Shown: positions 7,983 to 17,608, counted from the first letter of the stretch. The stretch is 64,000 nucleotides of DNA from Methylobacterium sp. UNC378MF (GCF_900103195.1 NZ_FMWU01000005.1:124001-188000), one strand, 5' to 3'. Program-made: numbers and translations. The notes: generated from the letters alone by a model not told the origin.

Positions 7983-8627
7983 TCATCCCTGTCGCACGCG
8001 GGCAAAAACCCTGCTGTCGCGCTGCTCGGGTTGCGCTTCAACGAAGGCGCGGATGGCTTCGGCGATCTTGCGCCCGCCCTGTACCGATGGCTCGATCGGA
8101 TTGGCAAAGTCGGCGTTCTCGCTGCAGAGAACACGCAGATCAAGGATGTCGAGGCCGCGGGCGAAAGCCTCGCGCGTGATGACGTCGTTGAGCAAGGTGA
8201 GCGCCGTGCTCGCCAGGAGCCTGCGCTGCGGATCCGGGTAGCGCGGATCGTAGATCGTGCAGAGGGCCGTTGGCCGTGCCACCGACCGGACCGCATCCAG
8301 CATGGCCGCGTACTCGGCCTGGAAGCGCTCCCGCACCTCGGCCAGAAGGCCCAGGGCGTCGGCCACCGAACGGACGGTCCGTTCGAGCACACCGGACGCA
8401 CGCAGCGCATCGTTGCCCCCGACACTCACCACAAGGTGGGTGGTGTTGGGTGGGATGCCTCCAAGTTGACGGCGGACATCCGCCGTGACGTTCCCATCGA
8501 CGGCGAGGCGCGTCGCCTGCCATGGGTCGGGCAGCGCCGAGCGAAGCTGCTGCACGACCTCGGGCCCCACGCCGACATAGGCCGCATTGTCGAAGACGGA
8601 GTCGCCGAGGAGAACGACGTGCGCCAT
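7983..8627 (-). CDS. SGNH/GDSL hydrolase-like protein
   Basis: The 214-residue product has SGNH block I VVLLGDSVFDN (nucleophile Ser in GDS) and block III VVSVGGNDAL. The usual C-terminal block V, Asp-x-x-His, is replaced by ANPIEPSVQGGRKIAEAI: the position expected to hold the catalytic His is Glu (I-E-P). The remaining fold pattern (I-x-P-S-x-x-G-x-x-I) is intact, so this is a subfamily with an altered triad, either a different mechanism or a non-hydrolytic binder. No signal peptide is visible. It stands alone between divergent or distant genes. Confidence 0.8.
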   Translation of the reverse strand: MAHVVLLGDSVFDNAAYVGVGPEVVQQLRSALPDPWQATRLAVDGNVTADVRRQLGGIPPNTTHLVVSVGGNDALRASGVLERTVRSVADALGLLAEVRERFQAEYAAMLDAVRSVARPTALCTIYDPRYPDPQRRLLASTALTLLNDVITREAFARGLDILDLRVLCSENADFANPIEPSVQGGRKIAEAIRAFVEAQPEQRDSRVFARVRQG

Positions 8628-9058
8628 TGATGCCTCACCTGAAATGTCTGTCTCAGAGCGCGTCCGGCAGGCGTCCTGTGCGGGGTTGAGGGGCCGCTAC
8701 GCTGGTGACGGGCCGGAGGCCGCCACGATCATCGCCCTCGAGAGCGCGCGCAAGCCGCTCGATCAGGTCGGCCTTGCCGTGCATCCAGGTCGGGGGGCGT
8801 TGACCGGTTCTTCGCCTGGATCAGCCGCAACCGACGCCTGTGGAAAGACCCGGAGGCCGCGCTCGTCTCAGCCCAGTGTCGATCGTCGCCTGTGCGCTCT
8901 TCGAGAAGGTGTGCGGCCCTGCGCGGCTCGCTGTGTGCGCCCCCGCACGCGCCGGTCAGTCCCGCGGCGCAGCACCTTGGCATCGCGGTGCCGCAGCGCC
9001 ACCTCGGCGCCGGAATAAAACCGGACGCGGCCTGCGCCGCACCTGCACGAGGTAACCC
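8628..9058. other. Intergenic stretch with no supported gene
   Basis: A plus-strand frame of about 143 codons crosses this region, but its translation is Arg/Ser/Pro-rich and lacks any family signature. Minus-strand frames are similarly unconvincing. Its 3' end must hold the promoter and ribosome binding site of the oxidoreductase gene. Confidence 0.5.
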
Positions 9059-10150
9059 ATGCCGTCCCTGCTCGACCCGATCCGCATCGGCGCCATCGAG
9101 GCGAAGAACCGGATCTTCATGGCCCCGCTCACTCGCGGCCGCGGCACCCGAGAGCACGTTCCGACCCCGATCATGGCCGAGTATTACGCCCAGCGCGCCG
9201 GCGCCGGCCTGATCCTCACCGAGGCGACCGGCATCAGCCAGGAGGGGCTCGGCTGGCCCTACGCGCCGGGCATCTGGTCCGACGCCCAGGTCGATGCGTG
9301 GCGACCGATCGTGAAGGCGGTGCACGACCGGGGCGGCAAGATCGTCTGCCAGATCTGGCACATGGGCCGGCTGGTCCATCCGGATTTCCTCGGCGGCGCC
9401 AAGCCGGTCTCGTCCTCCGCCACCACGGCGCCCGACCAGGCCCACACCTATTCCGGCAAGAAGCCCTACGGCGAGGCGCGCGCCCTCGAGGTGTCCGAGA
9501 TCCCGCGGCTGCTCGCCGATTACGAGCGGGCCACCGCCAATGCCGTGGCGGCCGGCTTCGACGGCGTGCAGATCCATGCGGCGAACGGCTACCTGATCGA
9601 CGAGTTTCTCCGCGACGGCACCAACCATCGCACCGACCAGTACGGCGGCTCCATCGAGAACCGCGTGCGGCTGCTGCGCGAGGTGACCGAGGCGGTGGCC
9701 AAGGTCGTCGGGCCGGAGCGCACCGGCGTGCGTCTCTCGCCGAACGGCGCGATCCAGGGCTGCAACGATTCGAATCCGGAGCCGCTGTTCGTGGCTGCCG
9801 CCCAGGCGCTCGCCGATGCCGGGATCGCCTTCCTCGAGATGCGCGAGCCGGGACCGAACGGCACCTTCGGCAAGGCCGATCACCCGCCGATCGCGCCGGC
9901 GATGCGGCGCGTGTTCCGCAACCCGATGATCCTGAACGCCGATTACGACGGGATCAGCGGCCAGAAGGTGCTGGATGCCGGCGAGGCCGACGCGATCGCG
10001 TTCGGCCGGACCTTCATCGCCAATCCGGACCTTGTCGAGCGGATCGCCAAGGGGGCGCCGCTCAACAAGGACGACGCTGCGACTTGGTACAGCCAGGGCC
10101 CGAAGGGTTACATCGACTACCCGACCCTGACCGAGTCCCGCGCCGCCTGA
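9059..10150 (+). CDS. nemA: Old Yellow Enzyme family FMN oxidoreductase (alkene reductase)
   Basis: The 363-residue protein is a full-length TIM-barrel flavin reductase of the OYE/NemA type. It starts LLDPIRIGAIEAKNRIFMAPLTRGR, contains IHAANGYLIDEFLRDGTNHR with the His and Asn that hold the substrate, and YGGSIENR in the FMN-binding region. These cytoplasmic enzymes use NAD(P)H to reduce activated alkenes, nitro-esters or N-ethylmaleimide. The gene is followed by a perfect hairpin and then a separate histidine kinase gene, so it looks monocistronic. The exact substrate cannot be told. Confidence 0.92.
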   Translation: MPSLLDPIRIGAIEAKNRIFMAPLTRGRGTREHVPTPIMAEYYAQRAGAGLILTEATGISQEGLGWPYAPGIWSDAQVDAWRPIVKAVHDRGGKIVCQIWHMGRLVHPDFLGGAKPVSSSATTAPDQAHTYSGKKPYGEARALEVSEIPRLLADYERATANAVAAGFDGVQIHAANGYLIDEFLRDGTNHRTDQYGGSIENRVRLLREVTEAVAKVVGPERTGVRLSPNGAIQGCNDSNPEPLFVAAAQALADAGIAFLEMREPGPNGTFGKADHPPIAPAMRRVFRNPMILNADYDGISGQKVLDAGEADAIAFGRTFIANPDLVERIAKGAPLNKDDAATWYSQGPKGYIDYPTLTESRAA

Positions 10151-10151
10151 G

Positions 10152-10179
10152 GCGCGGCGGCCAGGTTTTGCCGCCGCGC
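10152..10179 (+). terminator. GC-rich hairpin after the OYE gene
   Basis: GCGCGGCGG, a 10-nt loop CCAGGTTTTG, then CCGCCGCGC: a perfect 9-bp stem starting 2 nt after the stop codon. There is no U-tract, so termination strength is uncertain. A copy of the left arm recurs about 30 bp downstream. Confidence 0.5.
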
Positions 10180-10254
10180 TCCGGACAGGCGCGGCGGCAA
10201 AGCGTGGCGGTCCCTAGGCAGCGGACCGTCGCGCGCCTATGTGAGGGCAGGACC

Positions 10255-12168
10255 ATGGATGTGCCTGCACCTCACGCGCTCGCGGAAGCCGGACCGACCG
10301 ACGGGCGCTGGAGCGCCGCGGACCGGATCGCGGAACTGCGCGACCTCGCGATCCTCGATTCCGAGCCGGAGCCGCTCTACGACGATCTCGTGCGGGTCGC
10401 CGCCTATGTCTGCCGAGCGCCAGTCGCGCTGGTCAGCCTGGTGGATGCCGAGCGGCAATGGTTCAAGTCGGAGGTGGGCCTCGGCAAACGCGAGCTACCG
10501 ATCACCTGCTCGGTCTGCGCCCACACGATCGAGGCCGGCGATCTGCTCATCATCCCGGATCTGACGGCAGATCCGCGGACCACGGAAAATCCCCTGGTGA
10601 CCGGGGCGCCGGCCTTCCGCTTCTACGCGGGCGCGGTGATCCGGGGCAGCTACGGCATCCCGCTCGGCGCGTTGTGCGTGCTGGACCGCGTCCCGCGGCC
10701 CGACGGGCTCGATCCGGAGCAAACAGCGACGCTACTGGCGCTGGCGCGGCAGATCTCGAGCCTGCTGGAGCATCGCCGGACGCTGGCGAAGGTCGCCGCA
10801 CGCGAGGCCGAACTCGCTGCGAGCGAGCGCCGCTTCCGCGTGATGACCGCCGCAATGCCCCAGATGGTCTGGACCACCCGGCCGGACGGTTTCCACGACT
10901 ATTACAACGACCGCTGGTACGAGTTCACCGGCGTCCCTTACGGCTCCACCGACGGCGAGGGCTGGAACGGGATGTTCCATCCCGAGGACCAGGAGCGGGC
11001 CTGGACGCGCTGGCGCCATTGCCTCGCGACCGGCGAGCCGTACGAAATCGAGTATCGCCTGCGCCATCACAGCGGCGACTATCGCTGGACCCTCGGGCGC
11101 GCCATGCCGATCCGGGACGCCGAGGGGCGAATCGAGCGCTGGTTCGGGACCTGTACCGACATCGACGATCTGAAGCGCGCCGAGGCCGAGGCCCGCAAGC
11201 TCGCGGTGATCGTCGAGACCTCCAAGGATTTCATCGGACTCTCCACCCTCGAGGGCGCGATCACGCATCTCAACGAGGCGGCGCTGACCCTGGTCGGCTT
11301 GCCCGATCTCGCAGCCGCGTGCGCATGCAAGGTTCACGATTTCTTCACCGACGATAGCCGGCGGGTGCTGGCCGAGACCGTGATGCCGGCGGTACGTCGG
11401 GAGGGGTTCTGGGAGGGGGAACTCGCCTTCCGGCACTTCGTCACCGGCGAGCCCGTGTCGGTGCTCTACAACATCTTCCCGGTGCGCGACCCGACCGGGG
11501 CGGAGATCGGCTACGCCACCGTGACCCGCGACCTGCGCGAGGCCAAGCGCGCCGAGGAGGCCCGCGACCTGCTGATCCGCGAGCTGTCGCACCGGATCAA
11601 GAACATCTTCGCGGTGGTGGGCGGCCTCGCCGCCCTGACCGCCCGGAGCGATCCCGCGGCCAAGCCGTTCGTGGCGGCGTTCCGCGAGCGGCTCGGGGCG
11701 CTGGCCCGGGCCCACGAATATGTCCGTCCCCATTCTCCCGACAGCGCCCCGCCGGTCGCCGGCCAGACGGTGCTCGGGCTGATGCGCCTGATCATGGCCG
11801 CCTACGAGGAGGACGGCCGCTCGCGCGTGATGATCAGCGGCGACGATGCCGAGATCGGCGAGCGCACCGCCACGGCCCTCGCGCTGATCATGCACGAGCA
11901 GGCTACCAACGCGGTCAAGTATGGCGGCCTCTCGACGCGCGCGGGCGGCGTCTCGCTGAGCGGGATCCGGGAGGCGGACCGCTACACGCTGACCTGGCGA
12001 GAGGAGGGGGGCCCGCAGGTCACCGGCGCGCCGTCCCGGAAGGGCTTCGGCACGGTGCTGGCGGAGCGCAGCGTTGCCGGCCAGCTCGACGGCGTGCTGG
12101 AGCACGATTGGGCGCCGGGTGGTCTCCTGATGCGGCTCAGCGTCCCGCTCGAGAACCTGCGGACCTGA
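10255..12168 (+). CDS. HWE-type sensor histidine kinase, GAF-PAS-PAS
   Basis: The 637-residue kinase begins with a GAF domain (about 40-180), then two PAS domains (about 190-310 and 315-430; the first carries the PAS/PAC segment YRLRHHSGDYRWTLGRAMP), and ends in an HWE/HisKA_2 catalytic region. The phosphoacceptor is H446 in RELSHRIKN; the N-box is MHEQATNAVKYGG with N552. No transmembrane segment is seen, so it is cytoplasmic, of the kind that often senses light or redox, though no flavin-binding LOV motif is recognisable. ATG 10255 has GAGGGCAGG upstream; the long in-frame extension before it is antisense-type noise over the OYE gene. No response regulator is adjacent. Confidence 0.88.
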   Translation: MDVPAPHALAEAGPTDGRWSAADRIAELRDLAILDSEPEPLYDDLVRVAAYVCRAPVALVSLVDAERQWFKSEVGLGKRELPITCSVCAHTIEAGDLLIIPDLTADPRTTENPLVTGAPAFRFYAGAVIRGSYGIPLGALCVLDRVPRPDGLDPEQTATLLALARQISSLLEHRRTLAKVAAREAELAASERRFRVMTAAMPQMVWTTRPDGFHDYYNDRWYEFTGVPYGSTDGEGWNGMFHPEDQERAWTRWRHCLATGEPYEIEYRLRHHSGDYRWTLGRAMPIRDAEGRIERWFGTCTDIDDLKRAEAEARKLAVIVETSKDFIGLSTLEGAITHLNEAALTLVGLPDLAAACACKVHDFFTDDSRRVLAETVMPAVRREGFWEGELAFRHFVTGEPVSVLYNIFPVRDPTGAEIGYATVTRDLREAKRAEEARDLLIRELSHRIKNIFAVVGGLAALTARSDPAAKPFVAAFRERLGALARAHEYVRPHSPDSAPPVAGQTVLGLMRLIMAAYEEDGRSRVMISGDDAEIGERTATALALIMHEQATNAVKYGGLSTRAGGVSLSGIREADRYTLTWREEGGPQVTGAPSRKGFGTVLAERSVAGQLDGVLEHDWAPGGLLMRLSVPLENLRT

Positions 12169-12169
12169 C

Positions 12170-12889
12170 ATGGCCCGGCCGCCGGGCGCGCCCAGACCAG
12201 GGCTCGTCGTCCTCGATTTCGACGGTACGCTGGCCGACAGCTTCGCGTGGTTCTGCTCGGTGCTGAACGGCGTCGCCGACCGCTACCGTTTCCGCCGGGT
12301 CGAAGCCCACGAGGTGGAGGAACTGCGGCTTCAGGGCGCGCGGGCGATCGTCGCCCATCTCGGCATCCCGCGCTGGAAGCTACCGCTCATCGCCCGCCAC
12401 ATGCACATGCTGGCCGCGCGCGACGCCGCGCAGATCGCCCTGTTTCCCGGTATCCCGGCGATGCTGGCCGCGATCGCGGAGGGAGGCGTCCCGCTGGCGA
12501 TCCTGTCGTCGAACCGCGCCGAGACGGTGCGGCGGGTGCTCGGGCCGGACAACGCCGCCCGCATCGGCGCCTATGCCTGCGGAGCCTCGATCTTCGGGAA
12601 GGCGCGTCGGTTGCGGGCCCTGCTCGCGCGGACCGGCGTGCCGCCGGGCCGGGCTCTCTGCATCGGCGACGAGATCCGCGACCTCGAGGCGGCGCGCGCC
12701 GTCGGCTGTCCGTTCGGGGCCGTGGCCTGGGGCTACACCGACCCGCAGGCCCTCGCGTCCCTCGGCCCCGAGCACCTGTTTTCGGAGCCCGGGGAGATCG
12801 CCCGCCTCGTGGCGGGCGCGGCCGATCACAGGCCGCGATTTGCGCCCGGCACGACGCTGGTGCCGCTGCCGCTGCCGAATGGCTCGTAG
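12170..12889 (+). CDS. HAD-superfamily hydrolase (phosphoglycolate-phosphatase-like)
   Basis: The 239-residue protein has HAD motif I VVLDFDGTLADS (D16, D18), motif II LAILSSNRAE, a Lys in FGKARR as motif III and motif IV CIGDEIRDLEAAR. The alpha-helical cap between motifs I and II fits the Gph/PGP-like subfamily that removes phosphate from small molecules. It starts one nucleotide after the kinase stop codon, so the two are co-translated; a functional link to the kinase is not obvious. Its last 64 bp overlap the convergent bamE 3' end, and the final ~20 residues look like a run-on tail. Confidence 0.88.
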   Translation: MARPPGAPRPGLVVLDFDGTLADSFAWFCSVLNGVADRYRFRRVEAHEVEELRLQGARAIVAHLGIPRWKLPLIARHMHMLAARDAAQIALFPGIPAMLAAIAEGGVPLAILSSNRAETVRRVLGPDNAARIGAYACGASIFGKARRLRALLARTGVPPGRALCIGDEIRDLEAARAVGCPFGAVAWGYTDPQALASLGPEHLFSEPGEIARLVAGAADHRPRFAPGTTLVPLPLPNGS

Positions 12890-13323
12890 CGGGTCAGGCC
12901 GCGGAACAGCTGGCTCAGGAAGGCGCGGTCGGCGCCGCTCGTCGGCGTCGTGCGCTCGATGAAGTCGAAGATCCGGCCGTCCTGCAGGCCGTAGAGCGCC
13001 ACCCGCTCGACCTTGAAGGCGGACGAGAAATAGACCGCCGTCACCTTCTGGTCCTCGACCTGCTCACCCAGGAACATGATCGTGCGGCGGGTGTTCTGCG
13101 AGATGTAGTACCAGGACTTGTTCCCCACGGTGGACACGGTCGAGGGCGTGCCGAGGATCTGCAGCACCTGCTCGGGGCTCATGCCGGGCTTGATCGTGGC
13201 GAGTGCCGCCTGATCGACCTGATAGCCGTGACGCAGCTCCTCGCCGATGCAGCCGGACAGACCGGTTGCCGCAAGGCCGAGCAGGGCGAGGCGCGCGAAG
13301 GACTGGACGAAACGGCGCCGCAT
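12826..13323 (-). CDS. bamE: Outer membrane assembly lipoprotein BamE (SmpA/OmlA family)
   Basis: A 165-residue lipoprotein: the signal peptide ends in a lipobox LSGC with C25 as the lipidated residue. The BamE core follows: IKPGMSPEQVLQILGTPS, then SWYYISQNTRRTIMF. It is an accessory subunit of the BAM complex that inserts beta-barrel proteins into the outer membrane. The frame extends upstream to 13674, but ATG 13323 with GGGGG upstream gives the signal peptide. Placement opposite the cytochrome bc1 chaperone gene, divergently transcribed, is common in Rhizobiales. Its stop codon lies within the end of the convergent HAD gene. Confidence 0.9.
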   Translation of the reverse strand: MRRRFVQSFARLALLGLAATGLSGCIGEELRHGYQVDQAALATIKPGMSPEQVLQILGTPSTVSTVGNKSWYYISQNTRRTIMFLGEQVEDQKVTAVYFSSAFKVERVALYGLQDGRIFDFIERTTPTSGADRAFLSQLFRGLTRYEPFGSGSGTSVVPGANRGL

Positions 13324-13478
13324 CGGGCCCCCAGAGAGCGTGTTGACGGACGGGGCGCAACCGTCGCCGCCGACACGGGGCTCCGACGGCGCTTGCGCCC
13401 TGGGCGTGGGTTGCCGTACCGCGGGGTTATGGCTTTGACAAGGCAAGCTTGGCCACAGATGGCCGGGGTTCGGCACCG

Positions 13479-14048
13479 ATGATCGCCGGGTTGTTCCGGC
13501 GCGCGCGCGCACGCCGCCGCGCCGTCGAAGGGCTGCACCTGGCCCTGAGCCAGGCCGCACGCCGGCCGGGCCTCTACACGCGCCTTGGCGTGCCCGACAC
13601 CGTCGAGGGCCGGTTCGAATCCCTGTGCCTGCACGCCATCCTGGTCCTGCGCCGGCTGAACCGGCTGCCGGCACCCGCCGCCGAGGTGGCGCAGGATCTC
13701 GTGAATTCGGTGTTCACCCAGCTCGACGCGTCCTTGCGCGAACTGGGCGTCGGCGACATGGGCGTGTCTAAGCGGATGAAGAAGCTCGGTGCAGCCTTCT
13801 ATGGTCGGGCCGAGGGCTACGATGTCGCCCTGGAGGCCGGCGATACGGCGGCGCTGCGCGCCGTTCTCGTCCGCAACGTGCTGGGCGGCGAGGGTGACGG
13901 GCGCGCACTCTCCGCCTACGTGCAAGCCGCCGATGCCGCCCTCGCCGGGGCCGATCTCGACGGGCTGCTCGGGTCCGGTCCGCCCTTCCCGGAGCCGGAC
14001 GGCTTCGCGCCGATATCGGACCATGCTGGAGATGGAGGAAACCCATGA
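13479..14048 (+). CDS. Ubiquinol-cytochrome c chaperone family protein (CBP3-like)
   Basis: The 189-residue protein matches the Ubiq_cyt_C_chap family: LFRRARARRRAVEGLHLALS, YTRLGVPDTVEGRFESLCLH, a FTQLDASLRELGVGDMGVSK segment and a basic KRMKKLGAAFYGR stretch. The yeast relative Cbp3 helps assemble cytochrome b of the bc1 complex; the bacterial role is inferred from homology. ATG 13479 is preferred over 13449 because family members start just before the LFRR segment. Its stop overlaps the DUF177 start (ATGA), showing translational coupling. Confidence 0.88.
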   Translation: MIAGLFRRARARRRAVEGLHLALSQAARRPGLYTRLGVPDTVEGRFESLCLHAILVLRRLNRLPAPAAEVAQDLVNSVFTQLDASLRELGVGDMGVSKRMKKLGAAFYGRAEGYDVALEAGDTAALRAVLVRNVLGGEGDGRALSAYVQAADAALAGADLDGLLGSGPPFPEPDGFAPISDHAGDGGNP

Positions 14049-14560
14049 CCCGCCACACCAGCCCGGACGGCTTTCCCCTCGCGCGCTGGGTCAGTGTCGA
14101 GCGACTGCCCCAGGGGCGCGGCGCCGTCACCGTGGAGGCGAGCCCGGCCGAGTGCGCGGCGCTGGCCGCCGATTTCGGCATCCCTGGGATTCGCGATCTG
14201 GTCGGGCGCTTCGCCATCGAGGGGCCGACCAGCCGCCTCACCGTGACCGGCACCGTGGAGGCCCTGGTGACGCAGGTCTGCACCGTCAGTCTCGAACCCT
14301 TCGAGGCGCCGGTCCGGGAGCCGGTCGAGGTGGTGTTCACCGATACCGACCAGCTCGCCGGTACCGATGCCGAGGATGCCGATATCCCCGACCCGCTGGT
14401 CGGCGGCCGCATCGATTTCGGTGCGCTCACCGCCGAATTCCTGGCGCTCGGTCTCGATCCCTACCCGCGCAAGCCCGGCATCACCTTCGAGCCGGTGGTA
14501 GCAGGCGACGATTCGGGGCCGTTCGATAAGCTGCGCCGGATCCGTGACGGGGAGGCGTAG
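14045..14560 (+). CDS. DUF177 / YceD family protein
   Basis: The 171-residue protein fits DUF177 (YceD), with conserved segments such as CTVSLEPFEAPVREPVEVVF and DPLVGGRIDFGALTAEFLAL, and the C-terminal DPYPRKPG. Family members are linked to 23S rRNA accumulation and usually precede rpmF and fatty acid genes. It overlaps the chaperone gene by 4 bp. In the plsX-side gap no rpmF (bL32) gene is present, so rpmF must be elsewhere here. Confidence 0.88.
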   Translation: MTRHTSPDGFPLARWVSVERLPQGRGAVTVEASPAECAALAADFGIPGIRDLVGRFAIEGPTSRLTVTGTVEALVTQVCTVSLEPFEAPVREPVEVVFTDTDQLAGTDAEDADIPDPLVGGRIDFGALTAEFLALGLDPYPRKPGITFEPVVAGDDSGPFDKLRRIRDGEA

Positions 14561-14639
14561 GCCCGGCTCGTTCGCGGTGTCGAGCGGATCGAGCAGGCTG
14601 TCGCTTTCCCGGGCGCATGGAACGCCAGCAGAGGGCGAC

Positions 14640-14725
14640 CCGGGATCCAAGCGCAGGCGGTCGCGAAGCGTCCCGATGAAGCAACCTGTGCTGCTGATGC
14701 GGCCGGCCTGTGTGCTGGATCCCGG
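14640..14725. repeat. Inverted repeat inside the DUF177-plsX gap
   Basis: CCGGGATCCA at 14640-14649 and TGGATCCCGG at 14716-14725 form exact 10-bp arms about 66 bp apart. The surrounding 14561-14961 stretch (401 bp) holds no supported gene; similar GGGATCC-centred palindromic sequence recurs near 56430. It resembles a dispersed palindromic element. The plsX promoter should lie between it and 14961. Confidence 0.5.
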
Positions 14726-14961
14726 ACCGCCCGCCACTGCGTTCCAGGCGTCCGGGACTCGGCGCGTCCCGGGTCAAACGGGACGTGATCGCGCGGCGCA
14801 TTCTGCCAAACACCTTGCTGGGGCTGCTTCCCGGTCGGAGAACGGAACCGCGCAGCGCCCGAATTCATTTGCCCGCCGGGCCGGTATCGCTATGGTCCGC
14901 CGCGCTTGACGGACCCTGCCCCGCCATATCCCCCCGCTGAGACCCGCGACCCGCTACCGAT

Positions 14962-15996
14962 ATGTCCCAACGCGTGTGCATCTCGCTCGACGCCATGGGC
15001 GGCGACCACGGGCCCACTACGGTCGTGCCCGGAGCGGCGCTGGCCCGCGAGCGCCATCCCGAGACCACCTTCCTGATGTTCGGCGACGAGGCCGTGATCG
15101 CGCCGCTCGTCGCCAAGGAGCCCCGGCTCAAGGACGCCGTCGAGATCCGCCACACCAGCGTGTCCGTCGCCATGGACGACAAGCCGAGCCAGGCGGTGCG
15201 CCAGGGCCGGGGCAAGTCATCCATGTGGCAGGCGATTCAGGCCGTCCGCGATGGCCAGGCCGATGCTTGCGTATCGGCCGGCAATACCGGCGCCCTGATG
15301 GCGATGTCGAAGATCTGCCTCAAGACCATGTCGGGCATCGAGCGCCCGGCGATCGCCTGCCTGTGGCCGACCGTGCGCGGCGAGAGCATCGTGCTCGACG
15401 TCGGCGCTACCATCGGCACGGATGCCGAGCACTTGGTCGAGATGGCCGTGATGGGCTCGGCCATGGCGCGCATTGTGTTCGACCTCGAGCGTCCCACCGT
15501 CGGCCTGCTCAACGTCGGCACCGAGGAGATGAAGGGCAACGAGGCGGTCAAGGAGGCCGCCCGGATCCTGCGCGAGATGGAGAGTCCGGGCCTCACCTAT
15601 CACGGCTTCGTCGAGGGCACGGATCTCGGGCGCGGCACGGTGGACGTGGTGGTGACCGAGGGGTTCACCGGCAACATAGCCCTCAAGACCGCCGAGGGTA
15701 CCGCCAAGCAGATCGGCACGTATCTCCGCGCCGCCATGACCCGGACGCTGGCGGCCAAGATCGGAGCCCTGTTCGCCCGGCAAGCCTTCCGGGCGCTGAA
15801 GGACAAGATGAATCCGAGCCGGGCCAATGGCGGCGTGTTCCTCGGCCTGGAGGGCATCGTCATCAAGAGCCACGGTTCGGAGAACGCGCAGGGCTTCGCT
15901 GCGGCGATCGATCTGGCGCACGACATGGCGCGTCACGACATGATCCGCACGATCCGCGAGATGCTCGACCAGACCGCGGCGCTGGCGCCGGCCTGA
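14962..15996 (+). CDS. plsX: Phosphate acyltransferase PlsX
   Basis: The 344-residue protein is full-length PlsX, which makes acyl-phosphate from acyl-ACP for phospholipid synthesis. It begins [12 protein letters not shown] and contains [24 protein letters not shown] and [15 protein letters not shown], all family signatures. It is a peripheral cytoplasmic enzyme working with PlsY. It leads the conserved plsX-fabH-ihfA-merR run, with 107 bp before fabH. A 401-bp gap upstream suggests its own promoter. Confidence 0.97.
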   Translation: MSQRVCISLDAMGGDHGPTTVVPGAALARERHPETTFLMFGDEAVIAPLVAKEPRLKDAVEIRHTSVSVAMDDKPSQAVRQGRGKSSMWQAIQAVRDGQADACVSAGNTGALMAMSKICLKTMSGIERPAIACLWPTVRGESIVLDVGATIGTDAEHLVEMAVMGSAMARIVFDLERPTVGLLNVGTEEMKGNEAVKEAARILREMESPGLTYHGFVEGTDLGRGTVDVVVTEGFTGNIALKTAEGTAKQIGTYLRAAMTRTLAAKIGALFARQAFRALKDKMNPSRANGGVFLGLEGIVIKSHGSENAQGFAAAIDLAHDMARHDMIRTIREMLDQTAALAPA

Positions 15997-16103
15997 ACGG
16001 CCGGTGCTGGCTTGAGAGCCCGTCACCGGACGGGATGGAAATCGGACGGTCGCGGCATCACACCTGAGAATTGTGAAGCCGCTACCGTCCGGGAAGGACA
16101 CAG

Positions 16104-17120
16104 ATGGCAACCCTCCGCACAGATCCCGAGCAGTCCCGGCGCGCCCCGAAGCTGCGCTCGGTGGTGGTCGGGACCGGGTCGAGCCTGCCCGCGCGGGTGG
16201 TGACGAACGCCGCCCTCGCCGAGCGGGTCGACACCTCCGACGAATGGATCGTCCAGCGCACCGGTATCCGCCAGCGGCACATCGCGGACGAGAGCGAGAC
16301 CACGTCGGTGCTCGGCACGCAGGCCGCTCGCGCCGCTCTGCAGGACGCGGGGCTGACGGCGGACGACATCGACCTCGTCATCTGCGCCACCTCGACGCCG
16401 GACCACACATTCCCGTCGACCGCGACCCAGATCCAGGCGGGGCTGGGCATCCACCAGGGGGCGGCCTTCGACCTCCAGGCGGTTTGCGCCGGCTTCGTCT
16501 TCGCGGTCTCGACCGCCGACAAGTTCCTGACCACCGGGGCCGCCCGCCGGGCGCTGGTGGTCGGCGCCGAGACCTTCTCGCGGATTGTCGATTGGGAGGA
16601 CCGCACCACCTGCGTCCTCTTCGGCGACGGGGCGGGCGCCATCGTGCTGGAGGCGCAGGAGGCGCAGGAGGCGGCGGAGGGCCGCGGCGTCCTCAGCACG
16701 AGCCTGCGCTCGGACGGCCGCCACCGGGAGAAGCTCTACGTTGACGGCGGCCCCGGCTCCACCGGCACCACCGGGCGCCTGCGCATGGAGGGACGCGACG
16801 TGTTCCGGTTCGCCGTCGGACAAGTCACCGACGTGATCGTCGAGGCGTTCGAGCAGGCCGGCACGACCGCGGAGGACCTCGACTGGTTCGTGCCGCACCA
16901 AGCGAACCGCCGCATCATCGAGGCATCCGCCGACAAGCTCGGGATCGCCCGGGACAAGATCGTCCTGACGGTGGACCGCCACGGCAACACCTCGGCGGCC
17001 TCGATTCCCCTGGCGCTCGACGTGGCGCGGCGGGACGGCCGAATCCAGGCGGGCGACCTCGTGATGATCGAGGCGATCGGCGGCGGCTTCAGCTGGGGGG
17101 CGGCGCTCATCCGCTGGTAA
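16104..17120 (+). CDS. fabH: Beta-ketoacyl-ACP synthase III FabH
   Basis: The 338-residue enzyme condenses acetyl-CoA with malonyl-ACP to start fatty acid synthesis. The catalytic triad is visible: C128 in [11 protein letters not shown]265 in VPHQANRRI and N295 in [10 protein letters not shown]. Residues 183-193 carry a short EAQ repeat ([11 protein letters not shown]), a small surface insertion. GGAAGGACAC precedes the ATG. The position between plsX and ihfA is conserved across alphaproteobacteria. Confidence 0.97.
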   Translation: MATLRTDPEQSRRAPKLRSVVVGTGSSLPARVVTNAALAERVDTSDEWIVQRTGIRQRHIADESETTSVLGTQAARAALQDAGLTADDIDLVICATSTPDHTFPSTATQIQAGLGIHQGAAFDLQAVCAGFVFAVSTADKFLTTGAARRALVVGAETFSRIVDWEDRTTCVLFGDGAGAIVLEAQEAQEAAEGRGVLSTSLRSDGRHREKLYVDGGPGSTGTTGRLRMEGRDVFRFAVGQVTDVIVEAFEQAGTTAEDLDWFVPHQANRRIIEASADKLGIARDKIVLTVDRHGNTSAASIPLALDVARRDGRIQAGDLVMIEAIGGGFSWGAALIRW

Positions 17121-17287
17121 CGCCGCCGGCGGCGCACCTGAAACAATTCGCTGCCCCGGCGTGGTTGACCATGGGCAGAGCGCCGATTAGCGTGCCGGAT
17201 CATAGGGATACGCCTTGAGCGTTTGGCGCGGCCGTCTGGACCGCGCCATGCGTGATGGGGCGAACGATGCGGGCGAGGGGACACGGC

Positions 17288-17608
17288 ATGGCAGGCAAGA
17301 CGGTGACGCGCGCCGACTTGAGCGAGGCCGTCTACCATCAGGTGGGCCTGTCGCGGACCGAGTCGGCAGCCCTCGTCGAGACTGTGCTGTCGGAGATCTG
17401 CGCCTGCCTGGCGAGCGGCGAGACGGTAAAGCTGTCCTCGTTCGGCTCCTTCGTTGTGCGCAGCAAGGGCAAGCGTGTCGGCCGCAATCCCAAAACCGGG
17501 GTCGAGGTGGCGATCGAGCCGCGGCAGGTGATGGTGTTCAAGCCCTCCAACGTGCTCAAGGCCAAGATCAACGGTCTGAACGGCGCCGGCGCGCACGACG
17601 ACGATTGA
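17288..17608 (+). CDS. ihfA: Integration host factor subunit alpha
   Basis: A 106-residue DNA-bending protein of the HU/IHF family: [20 protein letters not shown], then [20 protein letters not shown], the IHF-alpha DNA-minor-groove arm. It pairs with IHF-beta in nucleoid architecture, recombination and sigma-54 promoters. ATG 17288 with GAGGGG upstream is chosen over 17252, which lacks a site. The C-terminal tail (NGAGAHDDD) is short and acidic. Confidence 0.95.
   Translation: MAGKTVTRADLSEAVYHQVGLSRTESAALVETVLSEICACLASGETVKLSSFGSFVVRSKGKRVGRNPKTGVEVAIEPRQVMVFKPSNVLKAKINGLNGAGAHDDD

Noticed and set aside
7496..8425. A 309-codon minus-strand frame overlapping the SGNH gene
   Set aside because: It is another reading frame of the SGNH gene, Ser/Arg/Thr-rich with no domain.
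9298..10254. In-frame N-terminal extension of the histidine kinase
   Set aside because: It runs through the OYE gene in another frame and has no domain; ATG 10255 with a good ribosome binding site starts the GAF domain.
13612..13622. GGTTCGAAT, a tRNA T-arm-like motif
   Set aside because: It lies inside the cytochrome bc1 chaperone gene and no acceptor or anticodon stem surrounds it.
14561..14961. Search for rpmF between the DUF177 gene and plsX
   Set aside because: No frame resembles bL32; the gap holds only a repeat and the plsX upstream region.
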